From Flavobacterium sp. 11 (lineage in GTDB: Bacteria > Bacteroidota > Bacteroidia > Flavobacteriales > Flavobacteriaceae): a stretch of 64,000 nt of DNA. The stretch spans positions 1,922,001-1,986,000 of the forward strand of contig NZ_PEFE01000001.1 in assembly GCF_002754315.1 (NCBI RefSeq), given 5' to 3'. Shown piece after piece: positions 8,116 through 17,538 of the stretch. The notes under the pieces are model-generated. The model was given only the letters and a program-made list of their open reading frames with translations. It was not told the origin of the DNA and did not search any database. Positions within the stretch are counted from its first letter, which is position 1; each line of letters opens with the position of its first letter. A program made the translations under genes and the position numbers.

Positions 8116-10305
8116 ATGTCTACATTACGTTTTCAAGCTTTGAGAGAAGCTTCCACTAGAAAGCCGGTTCATTTTGAAGAATCCGATAGAAAATCAGTTA
8201 TTTTTGGTTCGAATGTATTTAATGATAAAGCGATGAAGCAGTATTTGACTTCAGATGCTTATAAGGGAGTCCAGGGTGCTGTTCAGCATGGAACTAAAAT
8301 AGATAGAAAATTAGCTGATTATATTGCCATGGGTATGAAAGAATGGGCTCTGTCAAAAGGAGTTACCCATTACACACACTGGTTTCAACCGTTAACAGGA
8401 ACAACTGCTGAAAAACATGATGCTTTTTTCGAAACTTCATACGATGGAAGCGATCCAGTAGAAAAATTTGGTGGTGCTCAATTAGTACAACAAGAACCAG
8501 ATGCATCCAGTTTTCCAAATGGTGGAATCAGAAACACATTTGAAGCAAGAGGGTATACTGCTTGGGATCCAACTTCTCCAGCATTTATTTTTGGAACTAC
8601 ATTATGTATTCCAACAGTTTTTATTTCGTACACAGGGGAAGCTTTAGATAATAAAATTCCTTTATTAAGAGCATTATCTGCAATGGATGACGCTGCAACT
8701 GAAGTATGTAAATATTTTGATAAAAATGTAAAGAAAGTTACTGCAACCTTAGGATGGGAGCAAGAATATTTCTTAATTGATAAATCATTGGCTGATTCTC
8801 GTCCGGATCTTGTGATGACTGGAAGAACTTTGCTAGGACATACTTCTGCAAAAGGACAACAATTGGACGACCACTATTTTGGTTCTATTCCAACTCGTGC
8901 TTTGACGTACATGAGGGATTTAGAGCAAGAATGTATGTTGTTGGGAATTCCGGTTAAAACACGTCATAATGAAGTAGCTCCAAATCAATTTGAATTGGCA
9001 CCTATTTTTGAAGAGACAAACTTAGCAGTTGACCACAACTGTTTGTTAATGGACGTAATGCAAAAAGTGGCAGAACGTCATGATTTGAAAGTGTTATTCC
9101 ATGAAAAACCGTTCAAAGGCGTTAATGGTTCAGGAAAACACAATAACTGGTCATTAGCAACTGATACTGGAGTAAACTTGTTGAGTCCAAGTAAAACGCC
9201 TATGAGTAATTTACAGTTCTTGACATTCTTTATCAATACAATCAAAGCGGTAAATGATTATGAGGCATTATTAAGAGGTGCTATCGCTTCTGCAAGTAAT
9301 GACCATAGATTAGGCGCAAATGAGGCGCCACCGGCAATTATCTCTGTATTTATTGGTGAGCAATTAACTAAAGTTTTAGCTGAATTAGAAGGAGTAACTG
9401 CAGGGAAATTATCTCCGGAAGAAAAAACAGATTTAAAACTAAATGTAGTAGGTAAAATTCCAGATGTACTTTTGGATAATACGGACAGAAACAGAACTTC
9501 ACCATTTGCTTTTACAGGAAATAAATTTGAGTTCAGAGCTGTAGGTTCTACTGCAAACTGTTCTAATGCAATGACTACTTTGAATGCCATTGTTGCTAAA
9601 CAATTGAAAGATTTCAAAAAAGAAGTGGATAGCTTGATTGAATCGAAAGACATGAAGAAAGATGATGCTATCTTCAATGTATTGAGAGAATATATCAAAG
9701 TTTCTAAAAATATCCTTTTCGAAGGAGACGGTTACAGCGATGCTTGGGAAATCGAAGCAGCGAAAAGAGGTTTAAGCAACTTCAAAACAACTCCTGAAGC
9801 ATTAAAAGCAAGAGCTTCAAAACAAGCTTTGGATTTGTTTTCTGAGTTGAATATCATGAATCACATCGAGGTTGAAGCGCGTTACGAAATTGAATTGGAA
9901 GAGTACACTAAGAAAATTCAAATTGAAGGTAGAGTTTTAGGTGATATTTCTAAAAATCACGTAATTCCTACTGCTATTCGTTACCAAAATACTTTAATTG
10001 AGAATGTTAAAGGATTGAAAGATATTTTTGGAGCTGAATTCGAATCGATTGCTAAAGAACAAATCATCCTGATCAGAGAAATTTCCAGTCATATCGAAGG
10101 AATCAATTCTAAAGTGGAAGCGATGACAAACGAAAGAAAGAAAGCTAACAATTTGACTGATGCGCAAGCAATGGCTGAGGCATATTGTAATAATGTAAAA
10201 CCATATTTTGAAATCATCAGAAACCACTGTGATAAACTAGAGTTACTGGTAGATAATGAACTTTGGACATTGACTAAATACAGAGAATTGTTGTTTACAA
10301 AATAA
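8116..10305 (+). CDS. glnN: glutamine synthetase type III
   Basis: The 729-residue length and motifs are those of GSIII. It has an N-terminal GSIII-specific domain (FGSNVFND, THWFQPLTG), catalytic GWEQEYFLID near residue 214, RHNEVAPNQFELAP near 284, GVNGSGKHNNWSL near 336, and the RTSPFAFTGNKFEFRAVGS stretch near 462. A long C-terminal helical extension follows. GSIII forms large oligomers and makes glutamine from glutamate and ammonia. It is divergent from the GSII-like enzyme, suggesting shared nitrogen control of the two. The ATG follows the -7 box by ~41 bp. A strong terminator follows the gene, so it is monocistronic. Confidence 0.95.
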   Translation: MSTLRFQALREASTRKPVHFEESDRKSVIFGSNVFNDKAMKQYLTSDAYKGVQGAVQHGTKIDRKLADYIAMGMKEWALSKGVTHYTHWFQPLTGTTAEKHDAFFETSYDGSDPVEKFGGAQLVQQEPDASSFPNGGIRNTFEARGYTAWDPTSPAFIFGTTLCIPTVFISYTGEALDNKIPLLRALSAMDDAATEVCKYFDKNVKKVTATLGWEQEYFLIDKSLADSRPDLVMTGRTLLGHTSAKGQQLDDHYFGSIPTRALTYMRDLEQECMLLGIPVKTRHNEVAPNQFELAPIFEETNLAVDHNCLLMDVMQKVAERHDLKVLFHEKPFKGVNGSGKHNNWSLATDTGVNLLSPSKTPMSNLQFLTFFINTIKAVNDYEALLRGAIASASNDHRLGANEAPPAIISVFIGEQLTKVLAELEGVTAGKLSPEEKTDLKLNVVGKIPDVLLDNTDRNRTSPFAFTGNKFEFRAVGSTANCSNAMTTLNAIVAKQLKDFKKEVDSLIESKDMKKDDAIFNVLREYIKVSKNILFEGDGYSDAWEIEAAKRGLSNFKTTPEALKARASKQALDLFSELNIMNHIEVEARYEIELEEYTKKIQIEGRVLGDISKNHVIPTAIRYQNTLIENVKGLKDIFGAEFESIAKEQIILIREISSHIEGINSKVEAMTNERKKANNLTDAQAMAEAYCNNVKPYFEIIRNHCDKLELLVDNELWTLTKYRELLFTK

Positions 10306-10327
10306 ACTAAAAGCTCTAAAAGATTAG

Positions 10328-10360
10328 ACCCGATAGGTTTCAAAACCTATCGGGTTTTTT
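10328..10360 (+). terminator. Rho-independent terminator of the GSIII gene
   Basis: ACCCGATAGGTTT and AACCTATCGGGT form a near-perfect stem around a short loop, followed by seven T residues. Confidence 0.92.
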
Positions 10361-10414
10361 TATACTATTTTTTTTATTTATGCGTTATTTTAAAATAATA
10401 GTCAATTGTTTTAC

Positions 10415-11257
10415 ATGAAAATAAGACTTTTTTTTATTTTGTTTTTTTATATAATTACTTTGTCTGCACAAGATAAATTGGTATTGTTTTTTGATTTTAA
10501 TCAAGATATAATTAATGAAAAATCACAACAAGATTTTTGTAAATGGTTAGAACATTCAAAAGGTAAAGAGATTTTAAAAATTCAAGGATTTTGTGATAGT
10601 ATCGATTCCAATTCTTACAACAAGGAACTGTCTTTTCGAAGAGCTAATAATGTACTCGCACTTTTAGAATTTAATAAAGTTCCTCTGAGCGAAAAACTTG
10701 AGTTATACGGTTTAGGAGAAGACTTTGAGCAATTAAAAAATCAAAGCGATAACCGAAAAGTTTTAGTTTATTATCAAGATAAGATTTCCATTAACAAAAA
10801 AACAGATAATGAGAATTTGGTTTTTGAAAATACCCCAGAGAAAGATGTTCCTGTTAATGAAACAAAAAATAATATTTCTCTGATTGAAAAAGTAAATAAC
10901 GCTAAAATAGGAGATTTGATAAAACTCGAAAATCTAAATTTCTATTTTAATTCAGAAAGAATAATTACAGAATCGGAACCAATTCTTTCTGATCTTCTTC
11001 AGGTTTTAAAAATGAATCCTCAATTGAAAATTTATGTTTACGGGCATATTTGTTGTAACAACAATCCAAATGACGTAAAACTTTCCTATAGAAGATCAAA
11101 GTTTGTATTTGATTATTTAATAAGAAACGGAATCGCCACTTCAAGATTAGGGCATAGAGGATTCGGAAGCAGCAGACCTATATATGCATTGCCAGAGAAA
11201 AATGAAGCAGAACGAATTGCCAATAGGAGAGTCGAAATATTGGTTGTGAAAAAATAG
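10415..11257 (+). CDS. OmpA family protein with two OmpA-like domains
   Basis: This secreted protein of about 280 residues begins at the ATG at 10415 (an in-frame TTG nine bases earlier is less likely). A signal peptide ends in LSAQ. Residues ~22-120 form a degenerate OmpA-like module (FDFNQDIINEKSQQDFCKW then a SFRRANNVLALLE helix). A linker of ~50 residues leads to a second, better OmpA_C domain with FYFNSERIITESEPIL, HICCNNNP and LSYRRSKFVFDYLIRNGI. Such domains bind peptidoglycan in the periplasm. No outer-membrane barrel is present, so it is probably a soluble or peripheral peptidoglycan-binding protein. It is flanked by terminators and forms its own unit. Confidence 0.85.
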   Translation: MKIRLFFILFFYIITLSAQDKLVLFFDFNQDIINEKSQQDFCKWLEHSKGKEILKIQGFCDSIDSNSYNKELSFRRANNVLALLEFNKVPLSEKLELYGLGEDFEQLKNQSDNRKVLVYYQDKISINKKTDNENLVFENTPEKDVPVNETKNNISLIEKVNNAKIGDLIKLENLNFYFNSERIITESEPILSDLLQVLKMNPQLKIYVYGHICCNNNPNDVKLSYRRSKFVFDYLIRNGIATSRLGHRGFGSSRPIYALPEKNEAERIANRRVEILVVKK

Positions 11258-11294
11258 TGTAATACTGTAAAATAATAACAAACGTGTTTTTATA

Positions 11295-11329
11295 AAAAAT
11301 GCCTTTCCGTTTCGGATAGGCATTTTTTA
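11295..11329. terminator. bidirectional terminator
   Basis: AAAAAATGCCT pairs with AGGCATTTTTT and an inner TCCG/CGGA extends the stem. It separates the convergent OmpA-like and DUF4242 genes. Confidence 0.85.
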
Positions 11330-11355
11330 AGTTTAATGCATTTAATTTCAGCTTG

Positions 11356-11637
11356 CTAAACGGTTTCTTCTGCGGTTGTCGGGTCAATGGTTGTAGATAT
11401 TCGACTTATGGAATTTGCAGGAAACCCACCTTGTTTCGCATGTTCGCGAATCATTTCTTCGTTGGGAGCAATATAAGTACAATAAATTTTGTCAGCGGTT
11501 ACCTGACTGTTAACCCATTGGATTTGCGGTCCCATTTTACCCAATACTCCGCAAGATGTTTGCGAAATAGCTTTCAGTTGATCGGCATTTAATTTACCGG
11601 CACCAGGAATTTCTCTTTCAATTACATATTTAGGCAT
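11356..11637 (-). CDS. DUF4242 family small protein
   Basis: The 93-residue cytosolic protein begins MPKYVIEREIPGAG and contains VNSQVTADKIYCTYIAPNEE and IREHAKQGGFPAN, the pattern of the DUF4242 (nickel-binding SCO4226-like, ferredoxin-like fold) family. Members bind a divalent metal through conserved His and Asp/Glu residues; His75 fits that role. No signal or membrane segment is present. The physiological role is unknown. It is convergent with the OmpA gene and followed upstream by a long AT-rich region that also serves purM. Confidence 0.8.
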   Translation of the reverse strand: MPKYVIEREIPGAGKLNADQLKAISQTSCGVLGKMGPQIQWVNSQVTADKIYCTYIAPNEEMIREHAKQGGFPANSISRISTTIDPTTAEETV

Positions 11638-11971
11638 GATATTGTTGTTTTAATTTCCTACTCGTATGGCTTTTCGGCATGGCCCCGTTTTTTATAGTGG
11701 TTGCTGGTTTCCACTTCTCTAAGTTTCATTCAGTGTTTAAATTTTGTTGAACTTTTAAAGGTAGTTTATTGGATAAACTCAATTAAAATCAATATTAATT
11801 TAGGATAATCGCGATTAATATAAACGGCATTTTAGTATTGATTTTTAAATGTAATAATCTAATAGTTAAAATTTTATGACAAATTTAATGAAATAAAACT
11901 ACACTTTATGGAAGGAATGTAGATTTAACGAAACACTTGAAAACCCCATAGGCAAAACCCAAAAAAATAAT
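11638..11971. other. divergent intergenic region upstream of purM
   Basis: There is no gene here. A weak 8-bp inverted repeat, ATATTAAT (11792-11799) and ATTAATAT (11814-11821), could be an operator but may be chance in AT-rich DNA. Promoters for the DUF4242 gene and purM must lie here. Confidence 0.4.
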
Positions 11972-11979
11972 TATCTTTG
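11972..11979 (+). promoter_or_regulatory. -7 box of purM
   Basis: TATCTTTG is a perfect TAnnTTTG match and is followed by GCCGCA, a frequent start-site context. It lies 45 bases before the chosen purM start and 21 before the alternative ATG at 12000. Confidence 0.6.
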
Positions 11980-12023
11980 CCGCACAACTACCTGTCATAA
12001 TGCAGGCTTCACAACTATACTAC

Positions 12024-13202
12024 ATGAGTTCAGATACTTCAAAAAGATATGCGCTTCGCGGTGTTTCGGCATCCAAAGAAGATGTTCATAATGCCATAAA
12101 AAACATTGATAAAGGATTATTTCCACAAGCTTTCTGTAAAATAGTCCCTGATTATTTAACTCAAGACGAAGATTATTGTCTTATCATGCATGCTGATGGA
12201 GCAGGAACTAAATCTTCTCTGGCATACATGTATTGGAAAGAAACAGGAGATATTTCTGTTTGGAAAGGCATTTCGCAAGATGCTTTAATCATGAATATTG
12301 ATGATTTATTGTGCGTAGGAGCAACCGATAATATTTTGCTTTCTTCAACTATTGGAAGAAACAAAAACCTAATCCCGGCCGAAGTTATTTCAGCAATTAT
12401 CAATGGAACAGAGGAGTTGATTAAAGAACTGGATTCTTTTGGCGTGACCATCCATTCAACAGGCGGTGAAACGGCAGATGTAGGCGATATTGTTCGAACT
12501 ATAATTGTAGATTCAACAGTAACAGCTCGCATGAAACGTTCTAAAGTAATAGACAATGCTAATATTAAAGCGGGTGACGTAATTGTAGGATTGGCTTCTT
12601 TTGGTCAGGCTACTTACGAGAAAAGCTATAATGGCGGAATGGGAAGCAACGGATTGACATCGGCGCGTCATGATGTTTTCGGGAAGTATTTGGCAACTAA
12701 ATACCCAGAGAGTTTTGACGCTGCAGTTCCTGAAGAATTAATCTATTCCGGGCAAGTAAAATTGACGGATGCAGTTGAAAATTCACCAATCGACGCCGGA
12801 CAATTAGTGCTTTCGCCAACCAGAACCTATGCGCCAATTATCAAGAAAATTTTAGATAAATATTCTTCTGATGAAATTCATGGAATGGTACATTGCAGTG
12901 GTGGAGCACAAACTAAAATTTTACATTTCGTAGAAAAGCTACACATTATAAAAGACAATTTATTTCCGGTTCCGCCATTGTTCCAGTTAATTCAAGAACA
13001 ATCTAAAACGGATTGGAAAGAAATGTACCAAGTTTTCAATTGCGGTCACCGTATGGAAATTTACGTTCCGGAAGCTGTTGCACAAGACATTATCGCGATT
13101 TCAAAATCATTCAATGTTGATGCTCAAATCGTGGGTAGAGTAGAAGCAGCCGATACAAAAAAACTTACTATTACCAGCGAATACGGGACTTTTGAATATT
13201 AA
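12024..13202 (+). CDS. purM: phosphoribosylformylglycinamidine cyclo-ligase (AIR synthase)
   Basis: This enzyme closes the imidazole ring of purines, converting FGAM and ATP to AIR. The product (392 residues from ATG 12024; an upstream ATG at 12000 adds MQASQLYY) has MHADGAGTKSSLAYMYW near residue 53, the ATP-binding ISQDALIMNIDDLLCVGA, and TGGETADVGDIVRT. The C-terminal half contains GMVHCSGGAQTK and FNCGHRMEIYVP. This is the Bacteroidota form, longer and more divergent than the E. coli enzyme. I chose the second ATG because the conserved part begins SKRYALRGVSASKEDVHNAI. No other pur genes are nearby. Confidence 0.88.
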   Translation: MSSDTSKRYALRGVSASKEDVHNAIKNIDKGLFPQAFCKIVPDYLTQDEDYCLIMHADGAGTKSSLAYMYWKETGDISVWKGISQDALIMNIDDLLCVGATDNILLSSTIGRNKNLIPAEVISAIINGTEELIKELDSFGVTIHSTGGETADVGDIVRTIIVDSTVTARMKRSKVIDNANIKAGDVIVGLASFGQATYEKSYNGGMGSNGLTSARHDVFGKYLATKYPESFDAAVPEELIYSGQVKLTDAVENSPIDAGQLVLSPTRTYAPIIKKILDKYSSDEIHGMVHCSGGAQTKILHFVEKLHIIKDNLFPVPPLFQLIQEQSKTDWKEMYQVFNCGHRMEIYVPEAVAQDIIAISKSFNVDAQIVGRVEAADTKKLTITSEYGTFEY

Positions 13203-13306
13203 GATTGTTTAACCGTTGAATTGATTAATCGTTGATTGATTTAAACAATTAAACTTTGGTTTTTTGCCTAAACTTTTAAACGATTAAACCTTTAAACTTT
13301 TTTCCA

Positions 13307-13663
13307 ATGTACGAATTACTTTTTTGGAGATATCAGGACGGAATTTATCTCAACCATCACTTGGTGTATGAAGCTCTTGTTGAGCAAGAAATCCTCGAAG
13401 GATTAGAGGAACTGCCAGTGACGGTTATCATCAATAGAATCAATTCGGTATTTTCAAACTGGGAAAAAGTAGACGAATTTAGTTGGAAAAACACGACTGG
13501 AAAAGGTGCTTTTCACATCAAAACGACATCGCAAAGCATACAAATCGATTGCTACGGAACCGAAGGTAAAACCATGAACCTTCTGGCGGATACTATGGAA
13601 GAATTCAAATGTCCGTTGTACGATCCGCAAATTCCGGTGCGTTACGACGAAATGAACGAGTAG
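13307..13663 (+). CDS. conserved-looking hypothetical protein, 118 aa
   Basis: I do not recognise a domain. The product is a small acidic soluble protein (MYELLFWRYQDGIYLNHHLVYEALVEQ at the N-terminus is split here as a description: aromatic-rich, then helical) with WEKVDEFSWKN and FHIKTTSQSIQIDCYG segments suggesting an alpha/beta fold. It has no signal peptide. It lies 105 bp after purM on the same strand, so co-transcription is possible, though that gap is AT-rich. An intergenic hairpin element follows. Confidence 0.65.
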   Translation: MYELLFWRYQDGIYLNHHLVYEALVEQEILEGLEELPVTVIINRINSVFSNWEKVDEFSWKNTTGKGAFHIKTTSQSIQIDCYGTEGKTMNLLADTMEEFKCPLYDPQIPVRYDEMNE

Positions 13664-13670
13664 TTTTTTT

Positions 13671-13845
13671 GGAGCTATCCCTAAGAATCGAGACAGCACT
13701 TCGTTACACCCCGATATTTCGGGATTCCCTTAAAAAATAATTTTTCTAAATCCTGAAAGGAGCTTCCGTTGGTCGCTCTTTCAGGACAAGAAAAATTATT
13801 TTTTTTCTGTTCGGGATTTTACTTCAATCCTGGCTAATACAATCA
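13671..13845. repeat. intergenic nested hairpin element, copy 1
   Basis: A large inverted repeat spans 13732-13805: AAAAAATAATTTTTCT at one end, AGAAAAATTATTTTTT at the other, with TCCTGAAAG/CTTTCAGGA inside. A smaller hairpin CCCGA/TCGGG precedes it near 13710. The outer part (GAGCTATCCC, GGATTGAAGTAAAATCC on the minus strand) resembles the elements at 28763-28849 and 55190-55267, suggesting one degenerate family. Confidence 0.6.
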
Positions 13846-13846
13846 G

Positions 13847-16687
13847 TTATTTTATCGCCGTTTTATTCAAAAGAATTGGCGCTCCAAAACCAATTTGCTG
13901 CAGCTTTTTCAATTGCGTTTCAGCATCGCCTACCACTAAATAAATCATTTTATCAGCATTCAAATACGTATCCGAAAGCTTTTTTAGTTCTCCAATAGTA
14001 ATCTTTTTTACAATGTTTTCCTGTTGTTTTGCATAGTCATCAGAGTATTTGTAGTTGCTGATGTCGTAAAGCATTTCCAGTTTAGATGACAGTGTTTCAA
14101 ATGCTCTGGCATTACTTTTTATTAAATATCCTTTTGTAACCTCAAGATCATTCTCGTTGAAATTTTTTCCATATTGCGCTACAATTTCTTTGATTAAACT
14201 AACGGATTCAAATGTTACATTAGAGCGAACGCCACTGGAAATAGTAAACGGACCTTTATTGACAGAACCATTAAAGGAAGAATTGATACCATACGTATAT
14301 CCTTTTCCTTCACGTAATTCTTGCGTTAATTGGGAGGCAAAGCCACCACCACCCAAACGGTAATTCAGGATTTGAGCGGGATAAAAATCAGCATCCGTAG
14401 CGGCAAGTGCGGGATATCCTATTCGGATAACCGATTGTTTTGCACCGGGAACATCGTAAAAATAAATTTTGGATGATGCTACGGTATTCGTAGTTGTTAT
14501 TTTAGGAACCGTAACTTTTTTAGCTTCCCAGTTTTTATTTAAAGTCGCTAATGAATTAGTCACATCCGTTTTTGAAATGGAACCCACAATTTGAAAATCA
14601 GCAACAGACGGAGCCATGTTTTTAGTGTAATAATTTTTCAAATCATCAATCGTAATGCTGTTTACAGAATTTTCGTTACCGATGCGGTTGTTGGATAAAA
14701 TAGATTCTGTTCCATAAATTAACTTCTTAAATTCATTTCTGGCAATACTATTTGGATCCGCTTTTTGTTGTATAATTTGGCTTAAAGTACTTTGTTTAAT
14801 CAAATCAAATTCTTTGGCGTCCCAGCGAGGTTGCAGGATTATTTCTTGAACTAACGCCATAGTTTCATTGTAATTCTTTGCTAAGGTATTTCCTGAGATA
14901 AAAATAGATTCGTCAGTTGCGTATGCTCTAATGGTTGCTCCCAGACTCTCAATAGCATTCTCCAGTTGTTCCGGAGTTTTGTTTTTGGTTCCTTTTGTCA
15001 TCAGTTCCGCCAGCATGGTTGAAACACCTATTTTATCGGTATTTTCAAGTAACATTCCGCCTTTAATCTGCAACTGAAATTGAACAAGAGGCACTTCGTG
15101 GTTTTCAATACCTAAAACGTTTAAACCAGATGACAATTTGCTTTTCCACACCGATGGTAATTTTACATCAGGGCTTTCTCCATACGCTGGCTCTACGCTT
15201 CGGTCAAATTTAGAAGGCGTTTTTTCATACGTAGCCGCAATGCTGGCATCAAATGAATCTTCTTTTCCTTCGATGATTTTTTCTTCAACTACAGCTGCTA
15301 ATTCTGAACCGTCCAAGATTAAATTGGCTTCACCTTTTGGAACAAAACTTGTGGCCACAAAATGTTTTCCTTTGATGTATTTTTGATACACACGCATCAC
15401 ATCTTCAGTAGTTACCGCTAAAATATTTTTCACATCTTGATTAATATAATCTGGAGTTCCTGCAAAAATTTCATATTGCGCCAGTTGGAATCCTTTTCCT
15501 AATACGCTGGATAGATTTGTGTAAAAAGCGGTTTCCTGTCCGGCTTTAATCCGATTTAAATCCTGTTGAGAAATTCCTTCGGCTTCAAAGTTTTTAAAAG
15601 CTTCGTTTACGCCACTCATTACGTCATTCAAATTTGTTTTTTCAAAAGCAGTAACACTCAACATGTACTGACCTGCTATTTCTGAATTGTATTGGAAAAC
15701 GTCAGTGGCATCGGTTAATTTTTTGTCTTCGACAAGGGTTTTGTACAAAGGTGCCTTTTTACCTTTTGACAGATAACTGGCTAAAACTTCCAAGGCATAA
15801 CTGTCAGGATGGTATTCGTAAACCGAAGGCCAAGTCAGTGTGAGTTGCGGTAATTTGGCAAAATTATCTTCATAATACAGTTTTTTAGTTTCGGTCAATG
15901 TTACAGATTGTTTCTCCATTTTAGGAATTGCTTCCCCACGTTTTATTTCTCCAAAGTATTTTTCGACCCAAGCTTTGGTTTGTTTGACATCGAAATCTCC
16001 GGCAATTGTCAATGTAACATTATTAGGTACATACCAGCGATTGTAGAAACTTTTTACATCTTCCAGTGTGGCATTTTGTAAATCTTCTAAGGAACCAATC
16101 ACATCCCAGCTGTACGGATGTGTTGCAGGGTATAAACTTTTAGATATTACAGAAAAATTGTGTCCATAAGGTCTGTTGTCATAACTCTGTCTTTTTTCAT
16201 TTTTAACGACCTGTTTTTCTTTGGCTAAAACGGGTTCTGTTACCGTATTGATGAAATAACCTAATTTATCGGCTTCGGCCCAAATCATTTTTTCTAATGC
16301 GTCTTTAGGAACAGTCTGAAAATAATTAGTGCGATCTCTGCTGGTAGAACCATTGGCACCAGCCCCACCAATACGGGCACTCATTTTATCAAGACCTCCT
16401 TTACCCAAGTTTTCAGATTCCAAGAAAAGTAAATGTTCAAATAAATGTGCAAATCCGGTACGACCTGCTTTTTCTCTCGCAGATCCCACGTGGCTTGTCA
16501 AAGCAACAGCGACTACTGGGTCAGATCGATCAATATGCAGGATTACATGCAGCCCGTTTTCTAGTGTGAACTGTTCGAATGCTACTTTAAATTCTTTTGA
16601 TTTATCTGTTTTACTTTGATTTTGAGAATAAGAACTGAATGCAGTAAAAAAAACGAAAGGAAGGATTAAAAACTGGATTGATTTCAT
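13847..16687 (-). CDS. M16 family zinc metalloprotease, two-module
   Basis: The 946-residue protein has a signal peptide (residues ~1-21), so it acts in the periplasm or at the surface. The first peptidase M16 module contains the inverted zinc motif HLFEH (His81, Glu84, His85) and a downstream conserved Glu in the KEKQVVKNEKRQS region. Inactive-type M16_C domains follow. A second module (from ~residue 515, LNVLGIENHEVPLVQFQLQI) lacks HxxEH and ends with the typical RLGGGGFASQLTQELREGKGYTY segment. This catalytic-plus-inactive pairing is the normal pitrilysin-like clam-shell arrangement. It presumably degrades peptides. It is monocistronic, with the next gene upstream divergent. Confidence 0.93.
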   Translation of the reverse strand: MKSIQFLILPFVFFTAFSSYSQNQSKTDKSKEFKVAFEQFTLENGLHVILHIDRSDPVVAVALTSHVGSAREKAGRTGFAHLFEHLLFLESENLGKGGLDKMSARIGGAGANGSTSRDRTNYFQTVPKDALEKMIWAEADKLGYFINTVTEPVLAKEKQVVKNEKRQSYDNRPYGHNFSVISKSLYPATHPYSWDVIGSLEDLQNATLEDVKSFYNRWYVPNNVTLTIAGDFDVKQTKAWVEKYFGEIKRGEAIPKMEKQSVTLTETKKLYYEDNFAKLPQLTLTWPSVYEYHPDSYALEVLASYLSKGKKAPLYKTLVEDKKLTDATDVFQYNSEIAGQYMLSVTAFEKTNLNDVMSGVNEAFKNFEAEGISQQDLNRIKAGQETAFYTNLSSVLGKGFQLAQYEIFAGTPDYINQDVKNILAVTTEDVMRVYQKYIKGKHFVATSFVPKGEANLILDGSELAAVVEEKIIEGKEDSFDASIAATYEKTPSKFDRSVEPAYGESPDVKLPSVWKSKLSSGLNVLGIENHEVPLVQFQLQIKGGMLLENTDKIGVSTMLAELMTKGTKNKTPEQLENAIESLGATIRAYATDESIFISGNTLAKNYNETMALVQEIILQPRWDAKEFDLIKQSTLSQIIQQKADPNSIARNEFKKLIYGTESILSNNRIGNENSVNSITIDDLKNYYTKNMAPSVADFQIVGSISKTDVTNSLATLNKNWEAKKVTVPKITTTNTVASSKIYFYDVPGAKQSVIRIGYPALAATDADFYPAQILNYRLGGGGFASQLTQELREGKGYTYGINSSFNGSVNKGPFTISSGVRSNVTFESVSLIKEIVAQYGKNFNENDLEVTKGYLIKSNARAFETLSSKLEMLYDISNYKYSDDYAKQQENIVKKITIGELKKLSDTYLNADKMIYLVVGDAETQLKKLQQIGFGAPILLNKTAIK

Positions 16688-16926
16688 GGATTAATTTTTA
16701 AAATTGGATTTCGTAGTTATTTATTTAGTGAAACTAATTTTTTGCTACCGATAACGAAATTAAGAAAATAAAAATAATAAATCTCTAAATCGTAAGAAGT
16801 TAAATTTCAATTTTTATATTAAATTTACGACTTGATTTAATGTAGTCTATCTTCATAAAATTCAATTTTAATACTTGAATTAAGTGATTAAAATAAATTG
16901 TTTTTTACCCATAACTGAATATAAAT

Positions 16927-17523
16927 ATGAGCTTAGTTTTATTCCAAAATACCATCCTAGAAGACGAAACTGTTTTATTGCGCCCATTATTGGAGTCGGA
17001 TGTTGAAAATCTAATGGAAATTTCTATTAATGAACCTGAAACTTGGAAGTATTCCCTTGTTCAGGCAAATGGGAAGGAAAATTTAGAAAAATACATTCAG
17101 ATTGCTCTAAAAGCCAAAGAAAACGGAGTAGAATTTCCCTTTATAGTTTTCGATAAAAAATCAGGAAAATATGCTGGAAGCACTCGTTTTTACGATATCA
17201 ATTTAGAATTCAAAACACTTCAACTGGGTTATACTTGGTACGGAGGAGCGTTTCGTGGAACCGGGTTAAACAAGCATTGTAAATTTTTACTGTTGCAATT
17301 CGCATTCGAAACTTTAGGAGTCGAACGTGTTGAGTTTCGCGCTGATAATAATAACGAACGAAGCATTGCTGCCATGAAAAGTATCGGTTGTAAAGTTGAA
17401 GGAGTATTGCGCAATCATATGCCCACTCTGGGAAGTGATGCTCGGCGTGACAGTATTATATTAAGTATTTTAAGAAATGAATGGTTCGATGACGTTAAAG
17501 AGAATCTAAAAAGGAAATTATAG
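16927..17523 (+). CDS. GNAT family N-acetyltransferase (RimJ/RimL type)
   Basis: The 198-residue protein has the acetyl-CoA-binding pattern of the RimJ/RimL branch: GYTWYGGAFRGTGLNKHCK (motif A) followed by VERVEFRADNNNERSIAAMKSIG and GVLRNHM. These enzymes acetylate protein N-termini or small amines, and the substrate here cannot be predicted. It is divergent from the M16 protease and convergent with the PAS protein, whose stop lies only 15 bp away. Confidence 0.88.
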   Translation: MSLVLFQNTILEDETVLLRPLLESDVENLMEISINEPETWKYSLVQANGKENLEKYIQIALKAKENGVEFPFIVFDKKSGKYAGSTRFYDINLEFKTLQLGYTWYGGAFRGTGLNKHCKFLLLQFAFETLGVERVEFRADNNNERSIAAMKSIGCKVEGVLRNHMPTLGSDARRDSIILSILRNEWFDDVKENLKRKL

Positions 17524-17538
17524 CGCATAGTTTCAGGC

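Noticed and set aside
9258..9698. Open frame on the minus strand inside the GSIII gene
   Set aside because: It is the reverse shadow of a strongly conserved coding region and has no own homology-like features.
16329..16619. Plus-strand open frame within the M16 protease
   Set aside because: Antisense shadow of the HxxEH-containing domain; no start context or independent features.
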